Origin: Arcobacter venerupis
GTDB taxonomy: Bacteria > Campylobacterota > Campylobacteria > Campylobacterales > Arcobacteraceae
Reading direction: 5' to 3'
NCBI RefSeq assembly: GCF_013201665.1
Contig: NZ_CP053840.1
Span: forward strand, 1,612,001-1,676,000
Length of the DNA stretch: 64,000 bases
The notes under the pieces are model-generated. The model worked only from the letters and a program-made list of their open reading frames with translations, had not been told where the DNA came from and did not search any database. A program made the position numbers and the translations under genes. This document shows positions 36,443 to 44,909 of the stretch, one piece after another. Numbering within the stretch: the first letter of the stretch is position 1; every line of letters begins with the position of its first letter.

Positions 36443-36952
36443 TTTAGCTCCTTAAGTATATTTTGAAGCTATGGCAAGAAACAACAATCTATCAGGAAAA
36501 GAATGTTTTTTTAGCCTAAGCTTTTTAACTAAATCGCTAAGTTTTATTTTTTCTTAAAACTTTCTTAAATACCTTTAAGAAATGTTTTAAGAAAAAATAA
36601 GAAAAACTTCGATTTTTAAAAAGTGTGGTTAAAAAAAAGTTAAAAAATAAAAAAATCCTTAGGCATAAGGGGTTTAAGGGGATTATCCCCTTTAAGTTAG
36701 GGATTAGAAGTCGTTAGACCAAATATAAGGTACGTTATTTGCCCGTAGGGTTTAAGCCCGACCCCCTTGTGGGGTAACTCCCCTATTTTTAATAATAAAA
36801 ACAACGTGTTTAAATATAATTAATTTTTATATTTATTTATTTTTTAGGGCGTAGCCCAATAGCAAAAGCCCTTTTTTGAGGAGTGAGGTACGAACGACGA
36901 TAAAAAGGGCTCTTGACTAATTATTAAAAAGTTTCGGTTTTCTTTATTTATT
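36443..36952. other. non-coding hairpin-rich region, probable phage origin
   Basis: 510 bp with no gene. Main structures: a near-perfect 24/25-base inverted repeat with a TACC loop (36546-36569, 36574-36598); TTAAGGGGAT/ATCCCCTTTAA (36674-36695); ACCCC/GGGGT (36761-36775); GGGC-GTA-GCCC (36847-36857); and a 13-of-14-base stem (36863-36876 with 36902-36915) around a purine-rich 25-base loop. It is clearly more GC-rich than its surroundings. Inovirus origins and packaging signals have this character. The nick site cannot be told by eye. Confidence 0.7.
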
Positions 36953-37306
36953 TTAGTTTGAAACTAAATCTATTCTCATTCTTAAGAATTTAGGATTTTT
37001 ATAATAAATTTTTCCATTTTCTTCATTTAAGAAATTTTGTATTGTTGAGTCATATTCTTTATTATTTGAGTATTTAATTATTTTAAAGTAGTATTTTCCA
37101 TTTTCTATAACATTTAATTCTATTGTAGCTCTAAGATATTGATTTTTAAATTTATCTAATCTATTTCCTAAATTTTTTATTATTGTTTCGTCTACTGTAT
37201 TTCCTTCTTTTACATGTTCAGGATTATTTTTATCATAAACTACTTGATATGGATTTTTAGCGTATAAATTAATAAAAATCATAAAAACTATTAAAATTAA
37301 TTTCAT
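36953..37306 (-). CDS. secreted TonB/TolA C-terminal-like phage protein
   Basis: 117 residues from the ATG at 37306, which follows AAAAAAGG; an ATG seven codons upstream is less likely. Signal peptide MKLILIVFMIFINLYA. The rest resembles a TonB_C/TolA domain III: a strand (LRATIELNVIENGKYYF), the xSNNKEYD turn where TonB has SSGNxxLD, then a helix and final strand. No membrane anchor beyond the signal. It is the last phage gene before attR, on the reverse strand. Function inferred only: possibly interference with infection by other phages. Confidence 0.6.
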   Translation of the reverse strand: MKLILIVFMIFINLYAKNPYQVVYDKNNPEHVKEGNTVDETIIKNLGNRLDKFKNQYLRATIELNVIENGKYYFKIIKYSNNKEYDSTIQNFLNEENGKIYYKNPKFLRMRIDLVSN

Positions 37307-37409
37307 TTTCAAACCTTTTTTAATCATTTTTTTTTAGAAATATCATAAATTCTTTTTTAAAAACCCCTATTTTAAGGCATTTAAAAGAAAATTTAATAAT
37401 TTAAGCTAA

Positions 37410-37432
37410 TTGAAAGCTATAATTTTCAAACT
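37410..37432. other. attR: dif-like site
   Basis: TTGAAA (37410-37415), spacer GCTATA, ATTTTCAAACT (37422-37432). Identical arms and spacing to attL; spacers share only the last TA plus one inner base. It lies 23 bases beyond the cheB stop. Confidence 0.75.
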
Positions 37433-37455
37433 AAAATACATATAAGAAAGAGAAA

Positions 37456-38529
37456 TTATTTCTTTCTTCCTCTTGAAAATTCAATTATATAATCTGCAAT
37501 CTCATCTAAATGAACTATATCTTTAACTGCTCCTGCTTGAATAGCTTTCATAGGCATTCCAAAAACTACGCAACTTTCTTCATTTTGTGCAATTGTATAT
37601 GCACCATTATCAAAAAGTTCTTTCATTGCAATTGTTCCATCGTCTCCCATTCCCGTCATCATAACAGCCATAGCAGCACTTCCAACTGTATTATTTACAG
37701 ATCTAAATAATACATCTACACTTGGTTTATGTTGACTTACTTTTTTTGTATCTAACAATTTAGTTTTATATTGATTCCCAAATTTTTCAATTGTTAAGTG
37801 CATATTTCCAGGAGCCAAATAACCATGTCCTTTCTTTAAAATCATTCCATCTGTTGCTTCACAAACTATAACTTCAGAATGATCATTTAATCTTTGAGCA
37901 AAAGAGTTTGAAAATCCATAAGGAATATGTTGTGTAATTAAAATTGGAGGTAAATCTCCTGGTAATCTTTTAAAAACTCTTAGTAATGATTCAACACCAC
38001 CTGTTGAAGAACCAATTGCTATTAATTTCATTCCAGGAAAAGTTGCAGCTCTTAAAGGAATTACTTCATCAGGATGTACTTTGTATTCAATATGCGTTGT
38101 AGGCTTAGAAGTTTTTCTTAATGCCTCTGGTTTTTTTAAAGTATATCTTTTTAATAAAAATGTTAAATTTAATAACGTATCTTTAATTCTTTCCTGAAAT
38201 GATTGCATTGTTTCACCATTTTCTGGTTTTGGAATAAATCCAACTGCACCATCATCAAAAATATCATTTCCTCTAACACCTTCACCTGATACTACAACGG
38301 CTGGCATAGGATGAAGTCTCATTAAATTTCTTAAAAAAGTTACTCCATCCATTTTAGGCATATTTATATCAATAGTTACTAAATCTGGTTCATACTCTTT
38401 GATCTTTTCTCTTGCATCATATGCATCAGTTGCTACACATACAACTTCAAACTCATCAATAGAATTTATCATATCTTTGATGATTCTTCTCATAGAGGGT
38501 GAATCATCAATTACTAAAACAGTATACAC
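37456..38529 (-). CDS. cheB: chemotaxis protein-glutamate methylesterase
   Basis: 357 residues: receiver domain 1-120 with phospho-acceptor D54 (VTIDINMPKMDG), a linker, and the methylesterase domain from ~165 with active-site segments IAIGSSTGGVES (Ser), TQHIPYGFS (His) and MTGMGDDG (Asp). It removes methyl groups from chemoreceptors and can deamidate Gln. Unlike Campylobacter jejuni CheB, the receiver domain is present. Last gene of cheY-cheA-cheR-cheD-cheB. Confidence 0.96.
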   Translation of the reverse strand: MYTVLVIDDSPSMRRIIKDMINSIDEFEVVCVATDAYDAREKIKEYEPDLVTIDINMPKMDGVTFLRNLMRLHPMPAVVVSGEGVRGNDIFDDGAVGFIPKPENGETMQSFQERIKDTLLNLTFLLKRYTLKKPEALRKTSKPTTHIEYKVHPDEVIPLRAATFPGMKLIAIGSSTGGVESLLRVFKRLPGDLPPILITQHIPYGFSNSFAQRLNDHSEVIVCEATDGMILKKGHGYLAPGNMHLTIEKFGNQYKTKLLDTKKVSQHKPSVDVLFRSVNNTVGSAAMAVMMTGMGDDGTIAMKELFDNGAYTIAQNEESCVVFGMPMKAIQAGAVKDIVHLDEIADYIIEFSRGRKK

Positions 38530-38553
38530 TTATTTTACCACCCTACTTTATTT

Positions 38554-39231
38554 TTAGAAAAGTTCTATTTCCATTTGAGGTTCTGCCTCTTTATTATCAA
38601 TACCAAATAATTCAACAGCTCCAGAGTATTCTTTGATAACCGGTGCTTTTGTAATTTCTTGTTGTAAGAATTTCTCTTCAGATAAGATTTTACTATCTGT
38701 TTCAGATTTTTGGGTAACTTTAATAAATGTTTCAAAATCATTAGCTAACAAGATTAATCTTCCATGCTCACCTCGAGTATGTTCACTAATTAATTTAAAT
38801 CCTTCTGATTTACAAAAATCTTTTGCAAACTCCACATTTCTGAAACCAATAGATTGTGCAGATAAATTTATCTGCATAATATCAGCACCTCCTGATATTT
38901 TCGCAACCATATTCCCTTTACTACAACCTAGTTTATACATCTCGTTAAGCATTGCCTCAACAGAATAAAGACCATATTTCATATCATCATTTGTATTATT
39001 TGTTTTAGGTAATAAAAAATGGTTCATACCTTTTATTTTTGCAACTTTGTCATAAAACATAATTGCAACACAAGAACCTAACAAAGTTTTAAAAGCTATC
39101 TCTTCTACATCATTTCCAACAGCGAATTCTCCACCAATCACAGTATGAGTGGGATAACCCTTTGTTTTTTGTGTAAATCTAACAGCTGAAGTTTTTTCAA
39201 TACTTCCATCTTTATGACCTATTACAATCAT
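38554..39231 (-). CDS. cheD: chemoreceptor glutamine deamidase
   Basis: 225 residues. LLGSCVAIMFYDK contains the catalytic Cys, and IKGMNHFLLP the catalytic His; KISGGADIM is also typical. It deamidates receptor glutamines and can bind CheC-type phosphatases. A C-terminal tail of ~50 residues (SETDSKILSEEKF onward) is longer than in most CheD. Overlaps the cheR stop by four bases. Confidence 0.93.
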   Translation of the reverse strand: MIVIGHKDGSIEKTSAVRFTQKTKGYPTHTVIGGEFAVGNDVEEIAFKTLLGSCVAIMFYDKVAKIKGMNHFLLPKTNNTNDDMKYGLYSVEAMLNEMYKLGCSKGNMVAKISGGADIMQINLSAQSIGFRNVEFAKDFCKSEGFKLISEHTRGEHGRLILLANDFETFIKVTQKSETDSKILSEEKFLQQEITKAPVIKEYSGAVELFGIDNKEAEPQMEIELF

Positions 39232-40073
39232 ATGATTTCCTTTTCTTTTACAAAAATGTTTTGTCCTACTCTCTTAACATAATGTACTAAATCTTGAGGA
39301 TTTTCAGAATGACCTATGTATAAAGTTCCACCTATTTTAAGATGTCTAAATAATTTTTTTAGAATTTCATTCTGATCTTCAACTGAAAAATATATTAAAA
39401 CATTTCTACAAAAAATAACATCAAATTGATTTTTAGAGAATGGATATGATTTATCATTTAAATTCATAACTTGAAAAGTAATCATTTTTTTCAAATCATC
39501 ATTAACTTTTATTAAAATCTCTTCACCAGCAAGGTTTTTTTGAACTCTTCTTTTAAAGAAATTTTGCGGTTTTATCCAACTTGGGAATTCTTTTGAAGAT
39601 TTTGAATATCTGTAAATACCATTTGCTGCATATTGTAAAACATTTGTATCAATATCTGTTGCAATTATTGAAGCTGTTAAATTTTTATTTAATTCTTCTT
39701 TAGCTTTTAATACAGTCATTGCCATAGAATAAGGTTCTTCTCCTGTTGAAGAAGCAGAACAATACATATTTATTTTTTCTCCACTCTTCGCAAACATTGG
39801 TAGAACTCTATCTTTTAAATCAACAAAATGAAAATCTTCTCTAAAAAAATGTGTTTTATTTGTTGTAAATGAATTAATAAATTCGGTTACACTATTCCCT
39901 TGTTCAATAGAATCTAAAAGTTCCATAATATCACCAGAGAAACCACAATTTCTTTTTAATTTATCAATTCTATTTGAAATCATAATATCTTTGTTCTCTG
40001 AAAGGGTTATTCCTGTCAAAGAATAAAGAAGTTTTTTTACTTTGTTATGTACATCTTGAGTCGTATATTTCAT
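39228..40073 (-). CDS. cheR: chemotaxis protein methyltransferase
   Basis: 281 residues with the N-terminal helical domain and SAM-binding C-domain (YCSASSTGEEPYSMAMT, IIATDIDTNVL, FDVIFCRNVLIYF). It methylates receptor glutamates using SAM. It lies three bases after cheA and four-base overlapped with cheD. Confidence 0.95.
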   Translation of the reverse strand: MKYTTQDVHNKVKKLLYSLTGITLSENKDIMISNRIDKLKRNCGFSGDIMELLDSIEQGNSVTEFINSFTTNKTHFFREDFHFVDLKDRVLPMFAKSGEKINMYCSASSTGEEPYSMAMTVLKAKEELNKNLTASIIATDIDTNVLQYAANGIYRYSKSSKEFPSWIKPQNFFKRRVQKNLAGEEILIKVNDDLKKMITFQVMNLNDKSYPFSKNQFDVIFCRNVLIYFSVEDQNEILKKLFRHLKIGGTLYIGHSENPQDLVHYVKRVGQNIFVKEKEII

Positions 40074-40076
40074 ATG

Positions 40077-42164
40077 TTAAGATGCTTTTTTAGCCACACT
40101 CATATCTCGCTCAGATTTAATTTGAGCATTTATAATTCCAACTACATCTAAAATTAGACCTATGCTTCCATCCCCTCTTACAGTTGCTGCTCCAATTCCT
40201 TGAACACTTCTAAAGTTTTTATCTAAAGGTTTTACAACAACTTGATGCTGATTTAAAAACTCATCAATTGATAAAGCAACTTTTGTATTACCTGATTTTA
40301 CAACAATTAACATACCTTCTTCAAGTTTTCCAAAACTTTTTTCAAGTCCAAATAATTGATGTAATTTAACTACTGGAATGAATTCTTCTCTTAACATTAA
40401 TAAATCTTGAGTTCCATCACCAATTTTTTTAATCATATCCGCAGTTGGCTGTAATGACTCAACAATTGAACTTAAAGGTAAAATATATTTTTGACTACCA
40501 ACTTTTATATCTAATCCATCTAAAATTGCAAGAGTTAATGGCAACATAATTGTAATTGTTGTTCCAACATTTAAATGAGTATCTAATTTAATTGCACCAC
40601 CAAGTTTATGGATATTTGTTTTAACAACATCCATTCCAACCCCACGACCAGAAATATCAGTAATTTGATCAGCTGTTGAAACTCCTGCACCAAATATTAA
40701 CATTGCTTTTTCATTATCATTCATGGTATTAAATTGATTTTCATCAATTTGACCTTGTTCTAATGCTTTTTGCGCAACTTTTTCAAAATTAATACCTTTT
40801 CCATCATCTTCGATAGTAATAATCATTTGTCCATTCGCTTGTTCAGCAGTTATACTAATTGAACCAACTTCAGGTTTATTTGTAAGTTCTCTTTCTGCTG
40901 CTGTTTCAATACCATGATCAAGAGAGTTTCTAATAATGTGCATTAAAGGATCAGTTAATCCTTCAATCATTGCTTTATCAATTTCAACATTATCTCCATA
41001 ATGTTTAAACTCAACTTTTTTACCAAGTTTTTTAGAAATATCTCTTACAACTTTTGGGAATTTAGAATATATTGATTCCATTGGAACCATTCTGATACTC
41101 ATAATAGAATCTTGCATATCTCTAATATGTCTTTCAAGTAATTCTAATCTTTCAAGAACAGAGTTTCTTGTTTTTGTCTCTTCAATAGTAGATGAAAATT
41201 GAGTTAGCATTGCATTTGTAATAACTAAATCACCAACATTATTCATTAGTAAATCAATTTTATCAAGATTTACTCTAATACTATTATTGTTATTTGAAAC
41301 TGATTTTTTAGCCCCACCAGCTTCTTCATCTTCTTCTTTTTGTCTAGGTTTTCTTACTACTACTTCTTTTTCTTCTTGAACTTTTAGTGCTTCAACCGGT
41401 TTTACGATTTCTTCTTGAATATCATTAGTTTCCATAACAGAATTAGAACTAATTTCAGGCATTTCATCAAAGAAACCAAAATTATCTTTATCTTCAGTTG
41501 AAATTTTAAATTCACTGTCTTTAGTATTCTCAGAAATAGTCTCTAAATCTTGATCATAAAAACCAAAATTTTTATGAACTTCATCTATTTCATCATCAGC
41601 GAATATTCCATAAGCTTTATTTTTACTATCTCTTTGATCGTTTAAATCATCATCAAAAAAACCAAAATTATCACTATCTAAAACTTCTGAAGTTTCTTTT
41701 TTAATCTCAACAACTTTTGGTGTAACAGCCTTAACAACTTCAGGTTCAGCTTTTTTAGCAACAGTACCATTTGAATATGCTCTTATTTCTTCTAATAAAG
41801 AAGTAGTCATATTTGTAAAAGTTTCTCTAGTTAAAGTATCTGATACTTCAAGGTCCAAAATTTCTTTCATAACATCAAGTCCATCTATAAGCGTTTCTGC
41901 CATTTCAGGAATATATTCAATTTTATGATTTCTTAACTTATCCATCAAATTTTCAACATCATGTGTAAATTCAGCGAAAAAAGCTAATTCAACTGAAGCG
42001 CCACTTCCTTTTAGAGTATGAACATCCCTAAAAAGTTGCCCCATTTCTTCATCTGTCAATGAGCCATTGTTTTCAGCTGCTAATAAAACATTATCAGCTG
42101 ATTCAAAAAGCTCTTCAGCTTCTTCAAGAAACATTTCTCTATATTTGGAAATATCAAACGACAT
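40077..42164 (-). CDS. cheA: chemotaxis histidine kinase CheA
   Basis: 695 residues: HPt with His49 (DVHTLKGSG), dimerisation domain from ~290, HATPase (HIIRNSLDHGIE, DDGKGIN, GRGVGMDVV), and a C-terminal CheW-like domain. There is no C-terminal receiver domain, unlike Campylobacter jejuni CheA. Between P1 and P3 lies an acidic linker with NFGFFD (166-171), AYGIFAD (184-190), NFGFYD (199-204) and NFGFFD (228-233), where a P2 domain would bind CheY. These repeats may serve as docking motifs. Confidence 0.96.
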   Translation of the reverse strand: MSFDISKYREMFLEEAEELFESADNVLLAAENNGSLTDEEMGQLFRDVHTLKGSGASVELAFFAEFTHDVENLMDKLRNHKIEYIPEMAETLIDGLDVMKEILDLEVSDTLTRETFTNMTTSLLEEIRAYSNGTVAKKAEPEVVKAVTPKVVEIKKETSEVLDSDNFGFFDDDLNDQRDSKNKAYGIFADDEIDEVHKNFGFYDQDLETISENTKDSEFKISTEDKDNFGFFDEMPEISSNSVMETNDIQEEIVKPVEALKVQEEKEVVVRKPRQKEEDEEAGGAKKSVSNNNNSIRVNLDKIDLLMNNVGDLVITNAMLTQFSSTIEETKTRNSVLERLELLERHIRDMQDSIMSIRMVPMESIYSKFPKVVRDISKKLGKKVEFKHYGDNVEIDKAMIEGLTDPLMHIIRNSLDHGIETAAERELTNKPEVGSISITAEQANGQMIITIEDDGKGINFEKVAQKALEQGQIDENQFNTMNDNEKAMLIFGAGVSTADQITDISGRGVGMDVVKTNIHKLGGAIKLDTHLNVGTTITIMLPLTLAILDGLDIKVGSQKYILPLSSIVESLQPTADMIKKIGDGTQDLLMLREEFIPVVKLHQLFGLEKSFGKLEEGMLIVVKSGNTKVALSIDEFLNQHQVVVKPLDKNFRSVQGIGAATVRGDGSIGLILDVVGIINAQIKSERDMSVAKKAS

Positions 42165-42174
42165 GAGAACTCCT

Positions 42175-42543
42175 TTATCTACTTAAAACTATATTAACTG
42201 CTTTTAACAATTGGTCTGGTACAAATGGTTTAACAATCCAACCTGTTGCTCCTGCAGCTTTTCCCCTTGCTTTCATTTCATCACTTCTTTCAGTAGTAAG
42301 TACTAAAATTGGTTTTTTAGAATATTGTGGTATTTTTCTTAATTCACCTATAAGCGTTAATCCATCCATATTTGGCATATTAACATCAGTAATTATTAAA
42401 TCAAAATCAGCAGCCTTAGCTTTTGCTAAACCATCAACACCATCAACTGCTTCAGTTACATCTGTATAACCACCCTCGTTTAGTGCATAGTTCAGCATAT
42501 CTCTTAGCATTGTAGAATCATCTACTATCAAAAGCTTAGCCAT
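42175..42543 (-). CDS. cheY: chemotaxis response regulator CheY
   Basis: 122-residue stand-alone receiver: acidic DD at 8-9, phospho-acceptor D53 (LIITDVNMPNMDG), Thr at LTTE and Lys in IVKPF. It carries the signal from CheA to the flagellar switch. First gene of the chemotaxis operon, eleven bases before cheA. Confidence 0.95.
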   Translation of the reverse strand: MAKLLIVDDSTMLRDMLNYALNEGGYTDVTEAVDGVDGLAKAKAADFDLIITDVNMPNMDGLTLIGELRKIPQYSKKPILVLTTERSDEMKARGKAAGATGWIVKPFVPDQLLKAVNIVLSR

Positions 42544-42575
42544 ATTAAAACCCCTTAAGTTTACTTAAAAAAATT

Positions 42576-42615
42576 ATTTTTACTATACTAACTAAAGAAA
42601 TATTAATTTAGGGTT
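42576..42615 (-). promoter_or_regulatory. weak copy of the flagellar promoter element before cheY
   Basis: On the minus strand AACCCTAAATTAAT (42615-42602) matches the flgD/flgE element at 10 of 14 positions, followed after 11 bases by TAGTAT. It lies 58 bases before the cheY ATG, like the others (42-57). The match could be chance. Confidence 0.35.
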
Positions 42616-42687
42616 AGATTAAATAAAAAAAGGTAACTTTATGAACTATTTTAAGAATTATGAGTGAAATTATATACATTTGAGAAG

Positions 42688-42713
42688 TAAGTAAGGAAAA
42701 AAATCCTTACTTA
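42688..42713. terminator. hairpin after pnp
   Basis: Perfect ten-base stem TAAGTAAGGA / TCCTTACTTA with a six-A loop, 17 bases past the pnp stop. A T-run is missing on the exit side, so it may be an RNA-end stabiliser rather than a classical terminator. Confidence 0.55.
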
Positions 42714-42729
42714 ATGAGAAAATTATTTT

Positions 42730-44904
42730 TTAATTAGAAGATAGTTCTATTCTATCTTTTTTTACCTTTAGTACTTTAACTTCAATTTCTTGTCCAACAG
42801 ATAAAATATCAGAAACATTATTTACTCTCTCTTTTGAGATTTTTGAAATATGTAAAAGACCTTCTCCACCTTTTGGTAATAAAATAAATGCGCCAAAATC
42901 AACAACTCTTTCTACTTTTCCAAGTACAACTTCATCAATTGCATATAATTTTTCAAAGTCTACATTTTTTGGAGAATCTTTTCTAGCTGGTGCATTGTTT
43001 GAAATAGTTTTAATATGTTCGCAAGCATCTAAAACATTCTGTTTATTTCCGCCACTTACTTTTACAGTTCCGCTATCTCTATCTAAATCAATTGATACTG
43101 TAAATTTCTCAATAATTTCTTTTATAGTTGCCCCTGCTTTTCCAATAATTACCATAATTTTACTTGGATCTATAGCAAATTGTTCCACTAAAGGTAGTGC
43201 TTCGCTTGGAATTATGTCACTTGCAGCTTCTTCCATTAAAGATAAAATATGAATTCTTCCTTCTTTTGCTTGAAGTAATGCTTCTTTTAATACAGATAAT
43301 TCAATTCCACCTAATTTAATATCCATTTGCAAAGCTGTAATTCCTTTTGTTGTTCCAGCAACTTTAAAATCCATATCACCATCATGGTCTTCTAATCCCA
43401 TAATATCAGTAAGAACTGAATAATTATTACCCTCTACAACCATTCCCATAGCAACACCTGCAACTAAATCAGAAATTGGAACACCTGCAGCTTTTAATGC
43501 TAATGAACCACCACAAACAGTTGCCATTGATGAAGACCCATTTGATTCAAGTATTTCAGAAACTAATCTTACTGTTTCATTATAATCACCATCAATCGTA
43601 GGCTCTAAGGCTTTTTTACCTAAATTTCCATGACCTAATTCACGTCTTCCCACACCAAACATTGGTTTTGCTTCACCAACAGAGAAACCTGGAAAATTAT
43701 AATGAACCATAAATCTATCAACTGAAGTTGATTTATCTGTTAAAACTTCATACATTTGTCCATCTTTAGGCCCAGCTATTGTACCAATAACTAAAGCTTG
43801 AGTTTCTCCTCTTGTAAATAAACAAGAAGAGTGAGTTGATGGTAAAATATTTATTTCAATATCAATTGGTCTTACATCTTTAAGACCTCTTCCATCAGCT
43901 CTAATTTTATCATTTACAATCATATTTCTTACAATTTCTCTTTTTACAACAGAAACTGCTTCATAAATTGTTGAAAATTCTAACTCATTTGTAGCACAAT
44001 ATTCATTTTTAGAAATCATTTTTGCAACATCTTTTAATTGAGTTGCTCTTTCACTTTTTGCTAATTTTTTTATAGCTTCTCTAATTTCATTTGAAAAATT
44101 ATCTCTTACATAATTTATAACTGATTCTTCAATTGTAAATTGAACTAATTCAACTTCTACTTTTTCTTTACAAGAAGTTTCAAAGCCTTTTTCATAAGTT
44201 AAGTTAGCCTCTTTTAATGCATCTTGAGCAAAAGCAATTGCTTCCACTAAAGTATCTTCGTTCATTTCATTTGCATTATGAATTTTTGTAAATGCTTCAA
44301 TATCAACTTCAACCATTTCACTTGAAGAAATAGTTTTCATTTCAATCATTAATAATTCGTCTTTTGAACCAGCTACATATAAATCTAAAGTAGAATTTGA
44401 CATCTCTTCAGGAGTAGGATTAATAATATAATTACTTTCAATTCTTCCAACTCTTACACCACAAACTGATTTTTTAATAGGAATATTTGAAGTATATAAA
44501 GCAGCATTTGCAGCATTTAGAGCTAATGCTTGTAAATCAACATTTTTATCAGCACTTAAAACCATTACAGTAATTGTTGTAGGATAAACATAACCTTTTG
44601 GGAAAAGTGGTCTTAAACTTCTATCAATTACCCTTGATGTTAATGTTTCAAAATCACTTGGTTTTCCTTCTCTTTTGATAAATCCACCAGGTAATTTTGC
44701 TGCTGCATAAGTTTTTTCTATATATTGAACTGTTAATGGAGTGAAATCTTCACTTACTGGGTTATCAAATTCACTAACAACTGTAGCTAATACAACTGCA
44801 TTTCCTATTTTAGCTAATACTGAACCATTAGCTTGTTTAGCTACTTTTCCAAATTCAAAAACCTCTTGTTTTCCATTTAATTCAAATTCACAAACTGTTG
44901 ACAT
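42730..44904 (-). CDS. pnp: polynucleotide phosphorylase
   Basis: 724 residues: two RNase PH domains (first with FIKREGKPSDFETLTSRVIDRSLRPLFP, second with FPGFSVGEAKPMFGVGRRELGHG), then KH (IMVIIGKAGATIKEII) and S1 (GKVERVVDFGAFILLP) domains at the C-terminus. A 3'-5' exoribonuclease and part of the degradosome. Complete and of usual length. Confidence 0.97.
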   Translation of the reverse strand: MSTVCEFELNGKQEVFEFGKVAKQANGSVLAKIGNAVVLATVVSEFDNPVSEDFTPLTVQYIEKTYAAAKLPGGFIKREGKPSDFETLTSRVIDRSLRPLFPKGYVYPTTITVMVLSADKNVDLQALALNAANAALYTSNIPIKKSVCGVRVGRIESNYIINPTPEEMSNSTLDLYVAGSKDELLMIEMKTISSSEMVEVDIEAFTKIHNANEMNEDTLVEAIAFAQDALKEANLTYEKGFETSCKEKVEVELVQFTIEESVINYVRDNFSNEIREAIKKLAKSERATQLKDVAKMISKNEYCATNELEFSTIYEAVSVVKREIVRNMIVNDKIRADGRGLKDVRPIDIEINILPSTHSSCLFTRGETQALVIGTIAGPKDGQMYEVLTDKSTSVDRFMVHYNFPGFSVGEAKPMFGVGRRELGHGNLGKKALEPTIDGDYNETVRLVSEILESNGSSSMATVCGGSLALKAAGVPISDLVAGVAMGMVVEGNNYSVLTDIMGLEDHDGDMDFKVAGTTKGITALQMDIKLGGIELSVLKEALLQAKEGRIHILSLMEEAASDIIPSEALPLVEQFAIDPSKIMVIIGKAGATIKEIIEKFTVSIDLDRDSGTVKVSGGNKQNVLDACEHIKTISNNAPARKDSPKNVDFEKLYAIDEVVLGKVERVVDFGAFILLPKGGEGLLHISKISKERVNNVSDILSVGQEIEVKVLKVKKDRIELSSN

Positions 44905-44909
44905 ACTTT

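Larger units (their letters stand above)
27341..37439. mobile_element. filamentous phage (Inovirus) prophage integrated at a dif-like site
   Basis: Bounded by dif-like attL and attR, 10,067 bp apart. The gene order is winged-helix regulator, ssDNA-binding protein, coat, small membrane proteins, pIII-like, pVI-like, Zot/pI, secretin pIV, small genes, HUH Rep, then a non-coding hairpin region flanked by two reverse-strand genes. No integrase is encoded, consistent with use of host Xer recombination. All core structural genes are on the plus strand and T-rich, as virion strands usually are. All core genes appear intact, so it may be productive. Confidence 0.92.

Noticed and set aside
36650..36930. 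tRNA or other stable RNA gene in the GC-rich phage gap
   Set aside because: No cloverleaf or T-loop GTTCGA pattern; several separate hairpins fit an origin region better.
24900..37440. CRISPR array
   Set aside because: The repeats seen are one tandem duplication, one dispersed pair and one pair inside rep; none is regularly spaced.
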